Shown piece by piece: positions 47,751 to 57,507 of a stretch of DNA of 64,000 nt. The notes beneath the pieces were generated by a model that had not been told where the DNA came from, did no database searches, and saw nothing but the letters and a program-made list of their open reading frames with translations. A program made the translations under genes and the position numbers. This stretch comes from Vibrio quintilis. GTDB taxonomy: Bacteria; Pseudomonadota; Gammaproteobacteria; Enterobacterales; Vibrionaceae. Position 1 is the first letter of the stretch; each line of letters opens with the position of its first letter. The stretch is taken from assembly GCF_024529975.1 (NCBI RefSeq), contig NZ_AP024897.1, positions 2,666,001-2,730,000 of the forward strand, in the 5' to 3' direction.

Positions 47751-48102
47751 TTGAATGACAAGATTTCGTTTAATCTTTTGGCCATTTATGTGGCTATGTT
47801 AGTCCCGTTAGATTGTCCATTTGGCCCATGTATTAATTCATAATGCATGGGTTTTTTTTATCAATAAATAGTATTATTTCACTGATTATTTTATAATACG
47901 TCATGTTTATTAGTCTGCATTTTCATACCCAACTCATCCCTCTTTCACCAAGCTTTCCAATTAATTCCCCGTAAAGTGACTCAACTCACAAATACAGAGT
48001 AAAGTAATAAAAATGAACCGATGTTTTGATTTTTATCTCGATCGAAACATAAATATAAATTTATAATTCACTAAAATTAAAACATCGTTTCGAGGTTCAA
48101 GT
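47751..48102. other. eda-symporter gap with terminator and KdgR boxes
   Basis: In 352 bases there is a terminator (CCCATG with CATGGG, 47825-47859, followed by eight T residues) and two KdgR-like boxes near the symporter start. The middle is AT-rich with nothing else recognised. Confidence 0.65.
48012..48094 (+). promoter_or_regulatory. Two KdgR boxes upstream of the symporter gene
   Basis: AATGAACCGATGTTTTGAT (48012-48030) fits the 19-base pattern at 16 positions. AAAACATCGTTTC (48079-48091) fits the 13-base core fully and abuts the ribosome site. Centres are 64 bases apart, so both could block the promoter and start. Confidence 0.6.
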
Positions 48103-49872
48103 ATGACATATGATTATCTTGTCATTGCAGGGTATTTTACTCTGATGGTGGCAATCAGCTTGTTATTCAAAAAAATGGCAAGTTCAAGTACGAGTGATTA
48201 TTTCCGTGGTGGCGGTAAAATGCTGTGGTGGATGGTTGGTTCAACTGCATTCATGACGCAGTTCTCAGCCTGGACATTTACCGGTGCTGCAGGTAAAGCC
48301 TTCAGCTCAGGTTTTGAAATCCTGGGCGTATTCGTCGGTAACATGGTTGCTTATGGATTTGCATTTTTCTATTTTTCACGCCGTTTCCGTCAAATGCGTG
48401 TCGATACGCCAACAGAAGCTGTAAAACGTCGTTTTGGGCACACAAATGAACAATTTTTCACTTGGGTGATTATTCCGTTAAGTGTCCTGAATGCCGGTGT
48501 ATGGTTGAACGGTTTAGGTGTATTTGCATCCGCAGTATTTAAAACAGACATCAACATGACCATTTACATCACAGGTGCGGCGGTATTGCTGGTATCTCTG
48601 ATTAGTGGTGCATGGGGTGTTGTGGCATCTGACTTTATTCAGTCACTGATTGTTGCGGTTATCTCGGTCGCTTGTGCGGTTGTTGCACTTGTTGTTGTCG
48701 GTGGTCCGGGTGAAATCCTGACGAAGTTCCCAGGCGGATTCATCGTTGGTCCGGATATGAATTACCCAATCCTGATCGTCGGTTCATTCCTGTTCTTCAT
48801 CGTAAAACAGCTGCAAAGTATTAACAACATGCAGGAATCTTATCGTTTCCTTAACGCAAAAGATTCTAAAAACGCATCTAAAGCAGCTCTGCTTGCATTA
48901 GGTATGATGTTTGTTGGTGCCATGATTTGGTTTATTCCACCATGGGCGATTCGTATTCTGAATCCGGATGCGGCTCTGGCATACGCAAGTTTAGGAAAAA
49001 AAGCAGGTGACGCGGTTTATCTGGTCTTTGCCCGTGACTACATGCCTGTGGGTACTGTGGGTCTGCTGATGGCGGGTCTGTTCGCTGCAACCATGTCTTC
49101 TATGGACTCAGCACTAAACCGTAACTCTGGTATTTTTGTCCGTAGTTTCTATGCGCCGATTATGCGTAAAGGAAAAGCAACAGATAAAGAACAACTTCGC
49201 ATGGGTATGATTGCCAGTGTCATTAACGGTATTCTGGTTATCCTGTGTGCTCAGTTCTATGTATCACTGAAAGGTTTGAGCCTGTTTGATTTGATGATGC
49301 AGGTTGCAACACTGCTTCAATCTCCAATCCTGGTTCCATTGTTCCTTGCAATCCTGATCCGCAAGACACCAAAATGGGCACCGTGGGCAACAGTTATTTT
49401 CGGCCTGTTTGTTTCTCTGCTCGTTGTAAAAGTTCTGACACCAACAGTTGTTGGCGGATGGTTCGGAATGGAGAATCTGACTGGTCGCGAAGCTGGTGAT
49501 TTGAAAATCATGACAACGATTGGTGCTCACCTTGTTCTGACTGCTGGTTTCTTCTGCTTAACAACATTGTTCTACAAAGAAGAAAACGACATCAATATTG
49601 AACAAACCCGTGAGTTCTTCAAAGATGTAGATACAGAGTGTATTGCGGAAGAAGGTCAGGATGTTGTTGACCGGATGCAACGTAATAAACTGGGTACTTT
49701 GGTAATGTTGATGTCAGCAGGCTTATTGTTGATGATACTGATCCCTAACCCGTTGTGGGGCCGGATATTGTTCCTGTGCTGTTCTGCAGCCGTGTTCCTG
49801 GTCGGTTTCGCGCTGAAACGCAGTGCAGGTGTAGGCGAAATTGATGCCAGAACGGCAACGATGCCTCGCTAA
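48103..49872 (+). CDS. Sodium:solute symporter (SSS family), probable (oligo)uronate uptake
   Basis: This 589-residue permease has about 14 hydrophobic segments and SSS features: SSTSDYFRGGGKMLWWMVGS, FSAWTFTGAAGKAF, and GLFAATMSSMDSALNRNSGIF near residue 330. Related symporters in Vibrio take up alginate- or pectin-derived uronates. It precedes ogl and is under KdgR boxes, so an oligogalacturonide or unsaturated uronate is the likely cargo. The C-terminal extension after residue 490 is cytoplasmic with a charged stretch. Confidence 0.87.
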   Translation: MTYDYLVIAGYFTLMVAISLLFKKMASSSTSDYFRGGGKMLWWMVGSTAFMTQFSAWTFTGAAGKAFSSGFEILGVFVGNMVAYGFAFFYFSRRFRQMRVDTPTEAVKRRFGHTNEQFFTWVIIPLSVLNAGVWLNGLGVFASAVFKTDINMTIYITGAAVLLVSLISGAWGVVASDFIQSLIVAVISVACAVVALVVVGGPGEILTKFPGGFIVGPDMNYPILIVGSFLFFIVKQLQSINNMQESYRFLNAKDSKNASKAALLALGMMFVGAMIWFIPPWAIRILNPDAALAYASLGKKAGDAVYLVFARDYMPVGTVGLLMAGLFAATMSSMDSALNRNSGIFVRSFYAPIMRKGKATDKEQLRMGMIASVINGILVILCAQFYVSLKGLSLFDLMMQVATLLQSPILVPLFLAILIRKTPKWAPWATVIFGLFVSLLVVKVLTPTVVGGWFGMENLTGREAGDLKIMTTIGAHLVLTAGFFCLTTLFYKEENDINIEQTREFFKDVDTECIAEEGQDVVDRMQRNKLGTLVMLMSAGLLLMILIPNPLWGRILFLCCSAAVFLVGFALKRSAGVGEIDARTATMPR

Positions 49873-49940
49873 ACACATCTGATTGATTGACTATGGCTGC
49901 CGGCAATTTTGCTGGCAGCCAGACTAAAGGAGACTCATTT

Positions 49941-51107
49941 ATGGCTAAAGGTGATTCGGTTCAGTTAGCTTTTGAAACGTTCATTGACAGCGACACTCAG
50001 GTTAAAGTAACACGTTTAACGCCAACTGATGTTATTTGCCACCGTAACTACTTCTATCAAAAATGCTTCACCAATGATGGCAAAAAATTGTTATTTGCCG
50101 GTGATTTTGATGGTAACCGCAACTACTACCTTGTCGATCTGGAGACACAAAAAGCAGTTCAGCTGACTGAAGGTGCAGGTGATAACACATTCGGTGGTTT
50201 CATTTCGAATGATGATCAATCATTTTTCTATGTTAAAAATGAATTGAATCTGATGAAAGTTGATCTGAACACACTGGAAGAAAGTGTTGTCTACACCGTT
50301 GACGACGAGTGGAAAGGTTATGGTACATGGGTAGCAAACTCAGAGTGCACCAAGCTTGTTGGTATTGAGATTCTGAAAAGCTGCTGGAAGCCATTAACCG
50401 ACTGGAAAAAATTCCACGACTTTTATCATACAAACCCAACCTGCCGCTTAATCAAAGTTGATATTGAGACAGGTGAACTGGAAGTTGTCCACCAAAAAGA
50501 TGAATGGCTGGGCCACCCGATTTATCGTCCGTTTGATGATTCTACGATTGGTTTCTGTCATGAAGGTCCGCACGATCTGGTTGATGCCAGAATGTGGCTG
50601 GTGAATGAAGATGGTTCAAACGTACGTAAGATCAAGGAACATGCTTCTGGTGAATCCTGTACACACGAATTCTGGATTCCGGATGGCAGCGGTATGGCTT
50701 ATGTGTCTTACTTTAAAGGTCAGTCAGAGCGTGTTATCTACAAAGCTGATCCTGTGACTCTGGAAAATGAGAAAGTCATGACAATGCCACCATGTTCTCA
50801 TTTAATGAGTAATCATGACGGAAGTCTGATGGTTGGTGACGGCTGTGACAGCCCGGTTGATGTTGCTGATGATTCAGGCTATAGCATTGAGAATGATCCG
50901 TTCCTGTACATTCTTAATACGAAGAGCAAAACATCGACTAAACTGGCGAAGCATAATACTTCCTGGGAAGTATTAGATGGTGACAGACAAATTACTCACC
51001 CTCACCCATCATTCACACCAAATGATACAGGTGTTCTGTTTACAAGTGACTTTGAAGGTGTACCAGCACTCTATATTGCTGATGTACCAGAAGCGATGCG
51101 CTCATAA
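49941..51107 (+). CDS. ogl: Oligogalacturonate lyase (PL22)
   Basis: This protein of about 388 residues matches enterobacterial Ogl along its whole length: TPTDVICHRNYFYQKCF, GDNTFGGF, IGIEILKSCWKPLTDWKKF-like VGIEI segment, GHPIYRP, CHEGPHDLVDARMW, HEFWIPDGS and ITHPHPSFTPND. It is a manganese-dependent beta-propeller that cuts digalacturonates to monomers in the cytoplasm. AAAGGAG before the ATG at 49941 excludes a start 18 codons upstream. The symporter upstream probably delivers its substrate. Confidence 0.95.
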   Translation: MAKGDSVQLAFETFIDSDTQVKVTRLTPTDVICHRNYFYQKCFTNDGKKLLFAGDFDGNRNYYLVDLETQKAVQLTEGAGDNTFGGFISNDDQSFFYVKNELNLMKVDLNTLEESVVYTVDDEWKGYGTWVANSECTKLVGIEILKSCWKPLTDWKKFHDFYHTNPTCRLIKVDIETGELEVVHQKDEWLGHPIYRPFDDSTIGFCHEGPHDLVDARMWLVNEDGSNVRKIKEHASGESCTHEFWIPDGSGMAYVSYFKGQSERVIYKADPVTLENEKVMTMPPCSHLMSNHDGSLMVGDGCDSPVDVADDSGYSIENDPFLYILNTKSKTSTKLAKHNTSWEVLDGDRQITHPHPSFTPNDTGVLFTSDFEGVPALYIADVPEAMRS

Positions 51108-51130
51108 AACATCTCATCTCTGATTTGAAA

Positions 51131-51162
51131 AAACCTCAGCCTGTCCGGCTGAGGTTTTTTTT
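51131..51162 (+). terminator. Terminator after ogl
   Basis: CCTCAGCC pairs with GGCTGAGG across a five-base loop, ending in eight T residues. Confidence 0.9.
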
Positions 51163-51282
51163 AAAGTGCTCACGAATCAAAAAGAAACTTCGTTCTTTTC
51201 ATATTATTTACACTGAATAAAGATAAGATATATTGACATTGCCTATATTTTTATCAAGGCGGTCGGAGTATACCCGGGGACG

Positions 51283-53745
51283 ATGTTCAAACTTAATAAT
51301 CAAAAACTTCTCAATCTCATCCGTTATACCCCTGTGGTAGTTGTGTGCCTGTTTATCGCAATTACGCATGTTTTTCTGATCCAGGATAATCAGGACAAAG
51401 CCGCCTTTAATCTTAAAACCCTGAAAGAGTCACTGCTGACACAGCAGCAGGATATTATTCGTGAACAGGTTTATCAGGTTTCAAAGCAATTGAGAATTAC
51501 CCGCTCCAGAACTGACAACCAGCTCAAGGAAGACGCCAGAAAACAGGTCCATAATGTCTATCACCTGATTCATAATCTTTATGTCCGCCATTCAGATAAA
51601 ACTGAAGCTGAAATAAAAAAAATCATATTAAATGCTTTAAACCCCCTGCTCTTTTTCCATTCTCAGGAACAGTTATTCATTCTGGACCAGCAGGGGAAAA
51701 ACCTGATCAAACCAGCTGAGTTTACAGACATTTCGCAATCCGGATTCACTGTTCATCGCCAAGATACATATTTCAATCTTCCCCATCAGGGATTAGGGAA
51801 GTCTCCGGAACATCTCTGGCATAATTCAGCGGAGACCATTACTTATATCAGAGATTTTCAGCCATTTCAGTGGACACTGGGCATTACGAAATACAAAACA
51901 AATGCACTGAAACAGATGAAATCGCAAATGCTGGAATGGTTTTCGAATTATGAATATGGAGAAGGCGGGTACTTTTTTGTACTGAGCCCTGAAGGCACAC
52001 TTCTCGCCCACCATTACAATGATTTTTTTGGTCTGGATTTAACACCCGGTAATCATATCGGCGCAGATCTTCTTGCCGATATTCTGGAACAAACCAATTC
52101 TGGCGGCGGTTATATCCGCTATCAGAAACCCCTGACAATCAGCGGAAAAACTGCCTTAGAGCAAATCATATATGTCAAAGAGGTGAAGGGATGGAACTGG
52201 ATTATAGGCACGGGTTTTTATTCTAAACGCTTTGAAAACTATTTATCAGCAAAAGAAACACAGCTGACCCGATACAACAACCAGGGCCTGATGAAACTCT
52301 CTCTGATCGCTGTCGTATCAACGGTACTGCTGATTCTTATTTCTCTTTATGTCAGCCATCTGATTGCCCGACGTTTTAACCAGTTTCAGCAGCGTATCAT
52401 TAACGATGTCAACCATCTGGAGCAGACAAAAGACCAGATGGAATATATGGCGCATCACGATGCCCTGACCGGGCTCCCCAATCGCATCCTGATGATCCAG
52501 AAAATTAATCAAAGCATCGTAGCTGCCAGACAAAACAATTTACTGGTTGCTGTGATGTTTGTTGATCTGGACAATTTTAAAAATGTGAACGACCTTTACG
52601 GACATACACTCGGTGATCAGTTACTGAAAAGACTCGGACATAAATTTTCGGCCATCATGGATGAAGAAGGGTTTGTTTCCCGCTTCGGTGGAGATGAATT
52701 TATCTTTTGTTTCCCCGGATTGCGTGACGCAGAAGAGGCCAAACATAAGATCAGGCTGATTCAGCAAACTCTGGAAAATCCGGTGATCATTGAAGGTAAA
52801 ATTATATCTGTCGGCTGCAGTATCGGTATCACAATGTACCCGGATGACAGCACGGAAGCGGAAAGCTTAATCTCCAAAGCAGATGCAGTTTTGTATAAAT
52901 CAAAATCCCATAAGAAAGGCGAAGCGCTGTTTTATGATCAGTCCATCAGCCAGCAAATTCAGTTTGACCTGATGATTGAAAACGGACTACACCATGCTCT
53001 GAAAAGCAGGCAAATCTATCTTCTCTACCAGCCACAAATCAATACAGCGACTGGCCAGATAGTTGGTGTTGAGGCGCTGGCCCGCTGGAATCATGAGACC
53101 TTAGGTCAGATTCCTCCGGCGAAGTTTATCGAAACCGCAGAAAAGACCGGGCTGATATATGAACTTGGCCTGTTTGTTTTTAAGCAGGCTTGTCTGGACA
53201 TCAGCCCGCTTTCAATACATGGTGAGCCGGTCAATATTTCGGTGAACATCTCTCCAAAACAGCTGCTTAATCCACAATTGCCGGAGCATCTGACCAATAT
53301 CTGTTTTGAAACCGGGACAGAGCCTCAACGTATTACTCTGGAAATCACGGAGAATGTGCTGATAGACAGACTTGATGAAGTGATGCCTCTGTTCGGTCAG
53401 CTCAGAGAACTAGGATTTGGCATCTCGCTCGATGATTTCGGCACCGGTTATTCCTCCCTGAATTATCTTCACCATTTACCGTTGACTGAGATAAAAATCG
53501 ATCGATCATTTATTCATAAGTTGCTGGAAAATTCGCAAAGTGAGATGTTAGTAAAAATGATTGTGCGCATTGGCAAATTCTGCAATATGTCTGTTGTTGC
53601 TGAAGGTGTCGAAACAGAAGCGCAACTCAATAAACTCGCGGCACACCACTGCGATGTGGTTCAGGGGTTCTACTTTAGCCCCCCGGTTCTCATCGGGCAA
53701 TTACTCAGCCAGTACGATATATCTCCTGATATCCCGGCCGGCTAA
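51283..53745 (+). CDS. Double-Cache sensor with GGDEF and EAL domains (c-di-GMP turnover)
   Basis: This 820-residue inner-membrane protein has a helix at residues 13-32, a periplasmic region with two similar Cache modules (LFILDQQGKNL...FQWTLGITKY and FFVLSPEGTLL...WNWIIGTGFY), a second helix near 345, then GGDEF (residues 469-473, intact) and EAL (597-599, intact, with DDFGTGYSSL later). Both catalytic signatures are complete, so it may make or break c-di-GMP. No RxxD inhibitory site is seen before GGDEF. An orphan solute-binding protein starts 25 bases later. Confidence 0.93.
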   Translation: MFKLNNQKLLNLIRYTPVVVVCLFIAITHVFLIQDNQDKAAFNLKTLKESLLTQQQDIIREQVYQVSKQLRITRSRTDNQLKEDARKQVHNVYHLIHNLYVRHSDKTEAEIKKIILNALNPLLFFHSQEQLFILDQQGKNLIKPAEFTDISQSGFTVHRQDTYFNLPHQGLGKSPEHLWHNSAETITYIRDFQPFQWTLGITKYKTNALKQMKSQMLEWFSNYEYGEGGYFFVLSPEGTLLAHHYNDFFGLDLTPGNHIGADLLADILEQTNSGGGYIRYQKPLTISGKTALEQIIYVKEVKGWNWIIGTGFYSKRFENYLSAKETQLTRYNNQGLMKLSLIAVVSTVLLILISLYVSHLIARRFNQFQQRIINDVNHLEQTKDQMEYMAHHDALTGLPNRILMIQKINQSIVAARQNNLLVAVMFVDLDNFKNVNDLYGHTLGDQLLKRLGHKFSAIMDEEGFVSRFGGDEFIFCFPGLRDAEEAKHKIRLIQQTLENPVIIEGKIISVGCSIGITMYPDDSTEAESLISKADAVLYKSKSHKKGEALFYDQSISQQIQFDLMIENGLHHALKSRQIYLLYQPQINTATGQIVGVEALARWNHETLGQIPPAKFIETAEKTGLIYELGLFVFKQACLDISPLSIHGEPVNISVNISPKQLLNPQLPEHLTNICFETGTEPQRITLEITENVLIDRLDEVMPLFGQLRELGFGISLDDFGTGYSSLNYLHHLPLTEIKIDRSFIHKLLENSQSEMLVKMIVRIGKFCNMSVVAEGVETEAQLNKLAAHHCDVVQGFYFSPPVLIGQLLSQYDISPDIPAG

Positions 53746-53770
53746 CTTTCAGTTTTACGGAGTTCCAGAT

Positions 53771-55066
53771 ATGCAGTCAGCACATTCAAACAAGCTCTGG
53801 CCGGGAATCATCATCATGATGGGCTGTTTCTCCCTGCCGGCAGTCAGTCAGGAACCCCAAGAAATCAGCCTGTGGAGACATCTTGCCGGTGAGCCGGAAA
53901 TGATGGCATCAGAGGCCGCAATCGAACGGTTTAATCAGTCCCAGAAAAAATGGAAGATCGTTGCAGATTATATTTATGAAGCGGCTTATACGCAGTCCAT
54001 TAATGCGGCTGCCAAGGCAAATGTTCTGCCCTGTATTATTGATATTGACCAGCCGTTGGTACCTAACTTTGCCTGGCAGGGATTTCTGCGCCCGTTAGAT
54101 GGTTTAATCAGCCGCTATACTTTGGATAAAATCAATCCATCAGGAAAAGAATATTACCGTGGAAAACTCTATTCCATCGGACAATTTGATGCGGTACTGG
54201 CTTTATTTACCCGCAAATCTTTACTCAAAGAAATCAAATTCAGGATACCTGCTATTGATCACCCCTGGACGAAAGATGAGTTTATGCAGGTAATGGATAG
54301 AATCAAAGCAACCGGCCGGTATGCCTACCCGCTTGATATCAAAGCAAATGACCTGACTGAGTGGCTCCCTTATGCTTTGGCACCCTGGATGCTGTCCTGG
54401 GGAGCGGATCTGATTAACCGGAATAAATATTATCAGGTTGACGGTACTCTCAATTCAGATAAAGCCGTCGCATTCGGCCAGTGGATTCAGACCCTGGTTC
54501 ACGGTAAATATATCGACCCCAAACCCGATGATTTTCATGGTCTGCTCAATGGACGAATTGCGATCCAGTATAACGGCCTGTGGAGCCTGAATGAATATCA
54601 CCAAGCTTTGGGGAATGATCTGGCGGTTCTGCCCGTACCTGATTTTGGTTCAGGCGCTATGATTGGCGCCGGTTCATGGCAATGGGGTATTACCACGTCC
54701 TGCCCGTACCCTGAAGGGGCAACAGCATTTATTACTCATTTATTGTCAGACAGGGAAATTGCGACAATCTCTGATGAAACATCCATGCTTCCGGCTTCTG
54801 AACAGGCAGCAGCTTTAACCAAAAATTTTTCAACATCCGGTCAATGGCATTTTTTATACGGCTATTCAGACAAATTATCAAAGTTCCGCCCGGCAACCCC
54901 CGCTTATCCCGTCATTTCTTCCAGTTATAAAAAAGCAATCAGTGATATTCTTCAGGGACTGGACCCGCAAACCGCATTCGATTTAGCAGTAGAAAATATC
55001 GAAGCAGCGATTGAACGCCATCAATATTACAGCACCCGGCAAGAGAAAAAGAGCGTCAGGCATTAA
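53771..55066 (+). CDS. Orphan extracellular solute-binding protein (family 1, sugar type)
   Basis: This 431-residue protein has a signal peptide (hydrophobic IIIMMGCFSLPAVS near the start; cleavage probably after AVS, although a lipoprotein cysteine cannot be excluded) and the fold of ABC sugar-binding proteins, with SLWRHLAGEPEMM at the N-terminus and the late GAGSWQWGI segment. No ABC permease or ATPase gene is near. It follows the Cache-GGDEF-EAL gene by 25 bases in the same direction, so it is probably a ligand-presenting partner of that sensor. A CGGAG ribosome site supports the ATG. Confidence 0.85.
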   Translation: MQSAHSNKLWPGIIIMMGCFSLPAVSQEPQEISLWRHLAGEPEMMASEAAIERFNQSQKKWKIVADYIYEAAYTQSINAAAKANVLPCIIDIDQPLVPNFAWQGFLRPLDGLISRYTLDKINPSGKEYYRGKLYSIGQFDAVLALFTRKSLLKEIKFRIPAIDHPWTKDEFMQVMDRIKATGRYAYPLDIKANDLTEWLPYALAPWMLSWGADLINRNKYYQVDGTLNSDKAVAFGQWIQTLVHGKYIDPKPDDFHGLLNGRIAIQYNGLWSLNEYHQALGNDLAVLPVPDFGSGAMIGAGSWQWGITTSCPYPEGATAFITHLLSDREIATISDETSMLPASEQAAALTKNFSTSGQWHFLYGYSDKLSKFRPATPAYPVISSSYKKAISDILQGLDPQTAFDLAVENIEAAIERHQYYSTRQEKKSVRH

Positions 55067-55238
55067 CATTTCAGGGAGTGCTTCAGGTCATGCCATACAA
55101 ATTAACGGGCAGGATTCCATATAAAACGAAACTCATGATGAAAACTATGTGATCCTGCTACCATTCTTCAGATTCAGATCTTCCACGGGAAGCTGGAGCA
55201 CTCTACTGTCACGTGGGTATAAACAAGAAAGGAAGATT

Positions 55239-55661
55239 ATGTTTATTAATTTAATCATGATTCTGGTGACTGCATTCGGATGCTTTCTGTTTTGGCGGCA
55301 CAGACAACAGGTTGAATTTGCCCGCTCTGCTATCGAGAGAAAATGCAGCCAGCTGAATTTACAGTTAGTCAGTGTCTCTTTTCAGCACAAAATTCGCACA
55401 GGCAAAAAGCGCTGGCTGATTTATAAGCGCTATTACTTTGAATTCTCATCACAGGGTGACGATTGCTATCAGGGCTATCTGGATATGGCTGGCCGGTCGG
55501 TACTGAAATTTCACTTCCCTGTTTACCGGGAAACATCGAATATCGTTCCGCCGGAAGAAGAGCCAGTTTATGATGCCGTCTTTGAAGAAAAAAAAGAGAC
55601 TTCAAACGTGATCGATATGGCGTCCAGACGACACCAGTATCAACGCCACTCCCGGCATTAA
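55239..55661 (+). CDS. DUF3301 family small membrane protein
   Basis: This protein of about 140 residues has one N-terminal membrane segment (FINLIMILVTAFGCFLFW) and a cytoplasmic domain with YKRYYFEFSSQGDDCYQGYL, the DUF3301 hallmark. Its function is unknown. AAAGGAAG before the ATG at 55239 rules out an upstream start. A fragment (TGTCACGTGGGTATAA) resembling the right end of the dispersed repeat lies just before it at 55207-55222. Confidence 0.78.
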   Translation: MFINLIMILVTAFGCFLFWRHRQQVEFARSAIERKCSQLNLQLVSVSFQHKIRTGKKRWLIYKRYYFEFSSQGDDCYQGYLDMAGRSVLKFHFPVYRETSNIVPPEEEPVYDAVFEEKKETSNVIDMASRRHQYQRHSRH

Positions 55662-55713
55662 AGCCCGCTTGCTTCTGTCTTTATCCGAAACTTATCTGCA
55701 AGCTGGTCAATCG

Positions 55714-57507
55714 TTATTTGATTGACAGGCAAAGCGTCTCGCCTTTTATCCGGACATCAGCCTCACCCCGGATCATGTCGAGTCTGACTTTATTCACAAC
55801 AATATCCGCCTTTCGCCAGCCAAACTGGTAAAGATAGGGCTGAATATAATGAGAGCGCAGATAAGATATATTTTTAAATGCTTTCGAATGCGTCAACTCA
55901 TAAAAGTATTGGCTACTCCCTGCTTCATCCAGCGTTAAAACTATCCGGTTAAACCGCGCAGGCTGCTTCAGGTAACCTTGCGGGTCATGCGCTTCCAGCA
56001 TCTCTGCAACCAAGATACGTTTCCCGTTATAGCCCTGATTATAGGTATGCATCTGCCAGGAAAACGGGATAAATAATAACAATATCAACCCGAGCCTTTC
56101 CCACGGATGCGAGACGATCAACGTCATCATCAGCAAGCCGGCTGGCAGCGTCACCCCGGAACGCAACGGCACTTTCACACCCAAAGCAATCACACTGGCA
56201 TAGAGCGAAAAAATAACCAGTAAAACAATCAGTGTGTATTTCGTTTGCCGGAACAACGCCCGGGCAAAAACAAGAGCAACCGGAATAAAAAACAGTGGAC
56301 TCAGATTCGCCAGATACAGAGCATTGCGCTCAAAATTACCGGCACTTTTCACCACATTAGCCAACAGCGAACTCAGATCCGTTGTTGGCGTCGATTTACG
56401 CCAGCGGGCAAACTCAATCCACTGTGGCTCTCCATGCGCAAGCAATGTATAAAAATACACACTTCCCTGAGCAACCAGATATCCCAAAACATAACCAAGT
56501 ATCCAGAGCAGTAAAAATCTAACCAGACGCGGATAACTCTCCTGGCTCAGCTGGTGAATAAATAATAAAGGCATCAGAAAATAAAAAGCCGGATAAGAAG
56601 CAAAAAACAAAACTCCGGCAGCAGACAATAACACCGGGCGGGAATATTTATCTTTCACACATGCAAACACTGCCAGAAGTAATGTACCGGGCAGCAATGT
56701 CATCGGCCACTTAAACAACATGGTGAAATAAGGGATGTTGACCATCGCCAGACAAAAACAGAAGGCCAGCCATGGCGGCTGTTTCATCCCTGCTGCGACC
56801 TGATAACCAAACACACCGACAAAAGCGGTACACAGCCACACCGCAATGACCTGAGGAACATCGCGCAAACCACCAAACAGTAAAAAATTGATCCAGCGAC
56901 CTTCCGAGGTAAATTTACTGAGATAATGATCCATGTAGGGCAAAGCATCATGCGCCACATTTTCCAGCATGGACTCCCGGACATTCAGTACCGTGACAAC
57001 CAAAACAGAAAGTATGATCAATAGCTTTATCACAAGTACACCATCAATCTGTTTGTCACACTTTTTCCATGTACGCCACTTGCTTCTCAGTGACATCTGA
57101 CGGGTAAAAATCATCCTGTATCCCCAAAAGTTGATGATCATGGAAACGCCTGTGGCGATGATCTGAGCAAAATAAACCGGCAGGAATAACTGCTGAACCA
57201 ACACATGTAATACCGCAACTGAGCCACCTAATGCGGTCAGATTAACCAGAATAAATCCCGGAAGCTGCCCGCGTTGAGCCGTCGCCCGGAAAACAAAGTT
57301 TCTGTTCAGAAAGAAACTCATGATCATTCCGGCAAGATACGAAATCACAGATGCTGAAATATAGCTGTCAAACAGCCGGTAGAGTAAGACAAATACCAGA
57401 TACGAAAACAGCGTATTCATGACCCCGGCAAACGCAAAACGTATCTTTGGTCCCGAGGCGGATTCAATCAACTGATTCAGTTGAAGCCGGATGTTCTGCT
57501 GATTCAC
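55714..57507 (-). CDS. GtrA fused to a multi-spanning glucosyltransferase-like domain
   Basis: This 597-residue membrane protein begins with a GtrA domain (residues about 20-140, IRFAFAGVMNTLFSYLVFVL and FLNRNFVF), the flippase module of O-antigen glucosylation. After a soluble linker near 150 it continues with about ten hydrophobic segments, like the serotype-specific Gtr transferases that use bactoprenol-linked glucose. In most loci these are two genes. The start is GTG, overlapping gtrB by 44 bases. The sugar transferred is not known. Confidence 0.8.
   Translation of the reverse strand: MNQQNIRLQLNQLIESASGPKIRFAFAGVMNTLFSYLVFVLLYRLFDSYISASVISYLAGMIMSFFLNRNFVFRATAQRGQLPGFILVNLTALGGSVAVLHVLVQQLFLPVYFAQIIATGVSMIINFWGYRMIFTRQMSLRSKWRTWKKCDKQIDGVLVIKLLIILSVLVVTVLNVRESMLENVAHDALPYMDHYLSKFTSEGRWINFLLFGGLRDVPQVIAVWLCTAFVGVFGYQVAAGMKQPPWLAFCFCLAMVNIPYFTMLFKWPMTLLPGTLLLAVFACVKDKYSRPVLLSAAGVLFFASYPAFYFLMPLLFIHQLSQESYPRLVRFLLLWILGYVLGYLVAQGSVYFYTLLAHGEPQWIEFARWRKSTPTTDLSSLLANVVKSAGNFERNALYLANLSPLFFIPVALVFARALFRQTKYTLIVLLVIFSLYASVIALGVKVPLRSGVTLPAGLLMMTLIVSHPWERLGLILLLFIPFSWQMHTYNQGYNGKRILVAEMLEAHDPQGYLKQPARFNRIVLTLDEAGSSQYFYELTHSKAFKNISYLRSHYIQPYLYQFGWRKADIVVNKVRLDMIRGEADVRIKGETLCLSIK

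Noticed and set aside
51184-51196. KdgR-like GAAACTTCGTTCT upstream of the GGDEF-EAL gene
   Set aside because: It fits only 11 of 13 core positions and lacks the flanking AT pattern; in AT-rich DNA this is expected by chance.
53561-53770. Upstream extension of the solute-binding protein
   Set aside because: It overlaps the GGDEF-EAL coding sequence, and the ATG at 53771 has a ribosome site and begins a signal peptide.
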